Shown piece by piece: positions 13,236-13,432 of a stretch of DNA of 13,432 nucleotides. The notes beneath the pieces are model-generated. The model did not search any database. It was given only the letters and a program-made list of their open reading frames with translations, and was not told where the DNA came from. Source of the DNA: a bacterium (lineage in GTDB: Bacteria > Planctomycetota > B15-G4 > JADJEK01); assembly GCA_030428825.1 (NCBI GenBank), contig JAUIEL010000098.1, positions 1-13,432 of the forward strand, read 5' to 3'. The translations under genes were made by a program, and so were the position numbers. Position 1 is the first letter of the stretch. Each line of letters opens with the position of its first letter.

Positions 13236-13432
13236 GACTCGTCCATCGCGCGGCGCGCCTCGTCGGCCAGCTCGCGCGTGTTCCTCTCGATCGCGAACAG
13301 CGCGTTCAGGACCTCCGCCACGCCGACCAGGAGGAGGCCGAGCGCGACGACGCCGAGGCCGGGGAGCATCGACGCGAGTTCGCGCGTCTCGGCGGTGACG
13401 TACGCGGCGTGGAACAGCCCGGAGGCGACGAC
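13232..13432 (-). CDS. C-terminal part of a small membrane protein upstream of the sigma gene
   Basis: The frame enters at the right edge and is open for 66 codons to TGA at 13234-13232. It encodes a hydrophobic stretch, then LPGLGVVALGLLLVGVAEVLNALFAIE as a membrane helix, then a charged amphipathic tail RNTRELADEARRAMDES. The preceding residues (VVASGLFHAAYVTAETRELAS) may belong to another span. I do not recognise the family; the tail after the last helix resembles many small two-TM bacterial membrane proteins. The stop overlaps the sigma-factor GTG by four bases, so the two are probably co-translated. That makes a membrane partner of the sigma factor possible but unproven: no zinc-binding anti-sigma (ZAS) HxxxCxxC motif or other anti-sigma signature is seen. 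The start and N-terminus lie outside the window. Confidence 0.7.
   Translation of the reverse strand, partial: VVASGLFHAAYVTAETRELASMLPGLGVVALGLLLVGVAEVLNALFAIERNTRELADEARRAMDES

Overview
The window is very GC-rich (sampled rows run from about 60% to 77% G+C), with coding third positions that are nearly all G or C. Open frames therefore shadow the real genes on every strand. I read ten coding regions, two of them cut by the window edges, and almost no spare sequence. The best lineage guess is a deep-branching Planctomycetota bacterium. The grounds are an ECF sigma factor of the kind that travels with Ser/Thr kinases in planctomycetes, a membrane PknB-type kinase carrying a TPR array, and a secreted ELWxxDGT-repeat protein ending in a Gly/Cys-containing module that I associate from memory with planctomycete surface proteins. 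No rRNA, tRNA, CRISPR array, insertion sequence or phage gene was seen.

Layout, left to right. (1) 1-2239, minus strand: a GNAT acetyltransferase, a 516-residue POT-family peptide/proton symporter, and the start of a small lipoprotein whose GTG lies inside the transporter's 3' end. (2) 2324-4300, plus strand: a second, divergent POT-family transporter of 658 residues, with a large hydrophilic insert after TM7 and His in place of the usual TM7 Glu. (3) A GC hairpin at 4338-4369 separates it from a convergent YihY/BrkB-family membrane protein (minus, 4408-5940). (4) Divergent from that, a plus-strand pair joined by a GTGA overlap: YgfZ (5988-6968) and a small two-TM PH-like protein (6965-7447). 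(5) Converging on this pair by 11 bp, a secreted ELWxxDGT-repeat protein (minus, 7437-9155). (6) A 221-bp divergent intergenic region with two dyads of the same N5-spaced architecture and a leader hairpin. (7) A 1088-residue receptor-like Ser/Thr kinase (plus, 9377-12643). Its 12 TPR units keep an exact 42-residue register. (8) Tail to tail with the kinase, 16 bp away, an ECF sigma factor (minus, 12660-13235), itself preceded by the end of a small membrane protein through another GTGA overlap.

Two functional themes stand out. The left part handles uptake of small peptides (two POT transporters around an acetyltransferase). The right part looks like an envelope-signalling cluster: a transmembrane kinase with a probable extracytoplasmic TPR sensor, an ECF sigma factor with a translationally coupled membrane protein, and a secreted repeat protein divergent from the kinase. 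The functional link among these is inferred from position only. No part of the window is clearly a new defence or mobile system. The kinase/sigma/membrane-protein cluster and the altered second POT transporter deserve the closest look.
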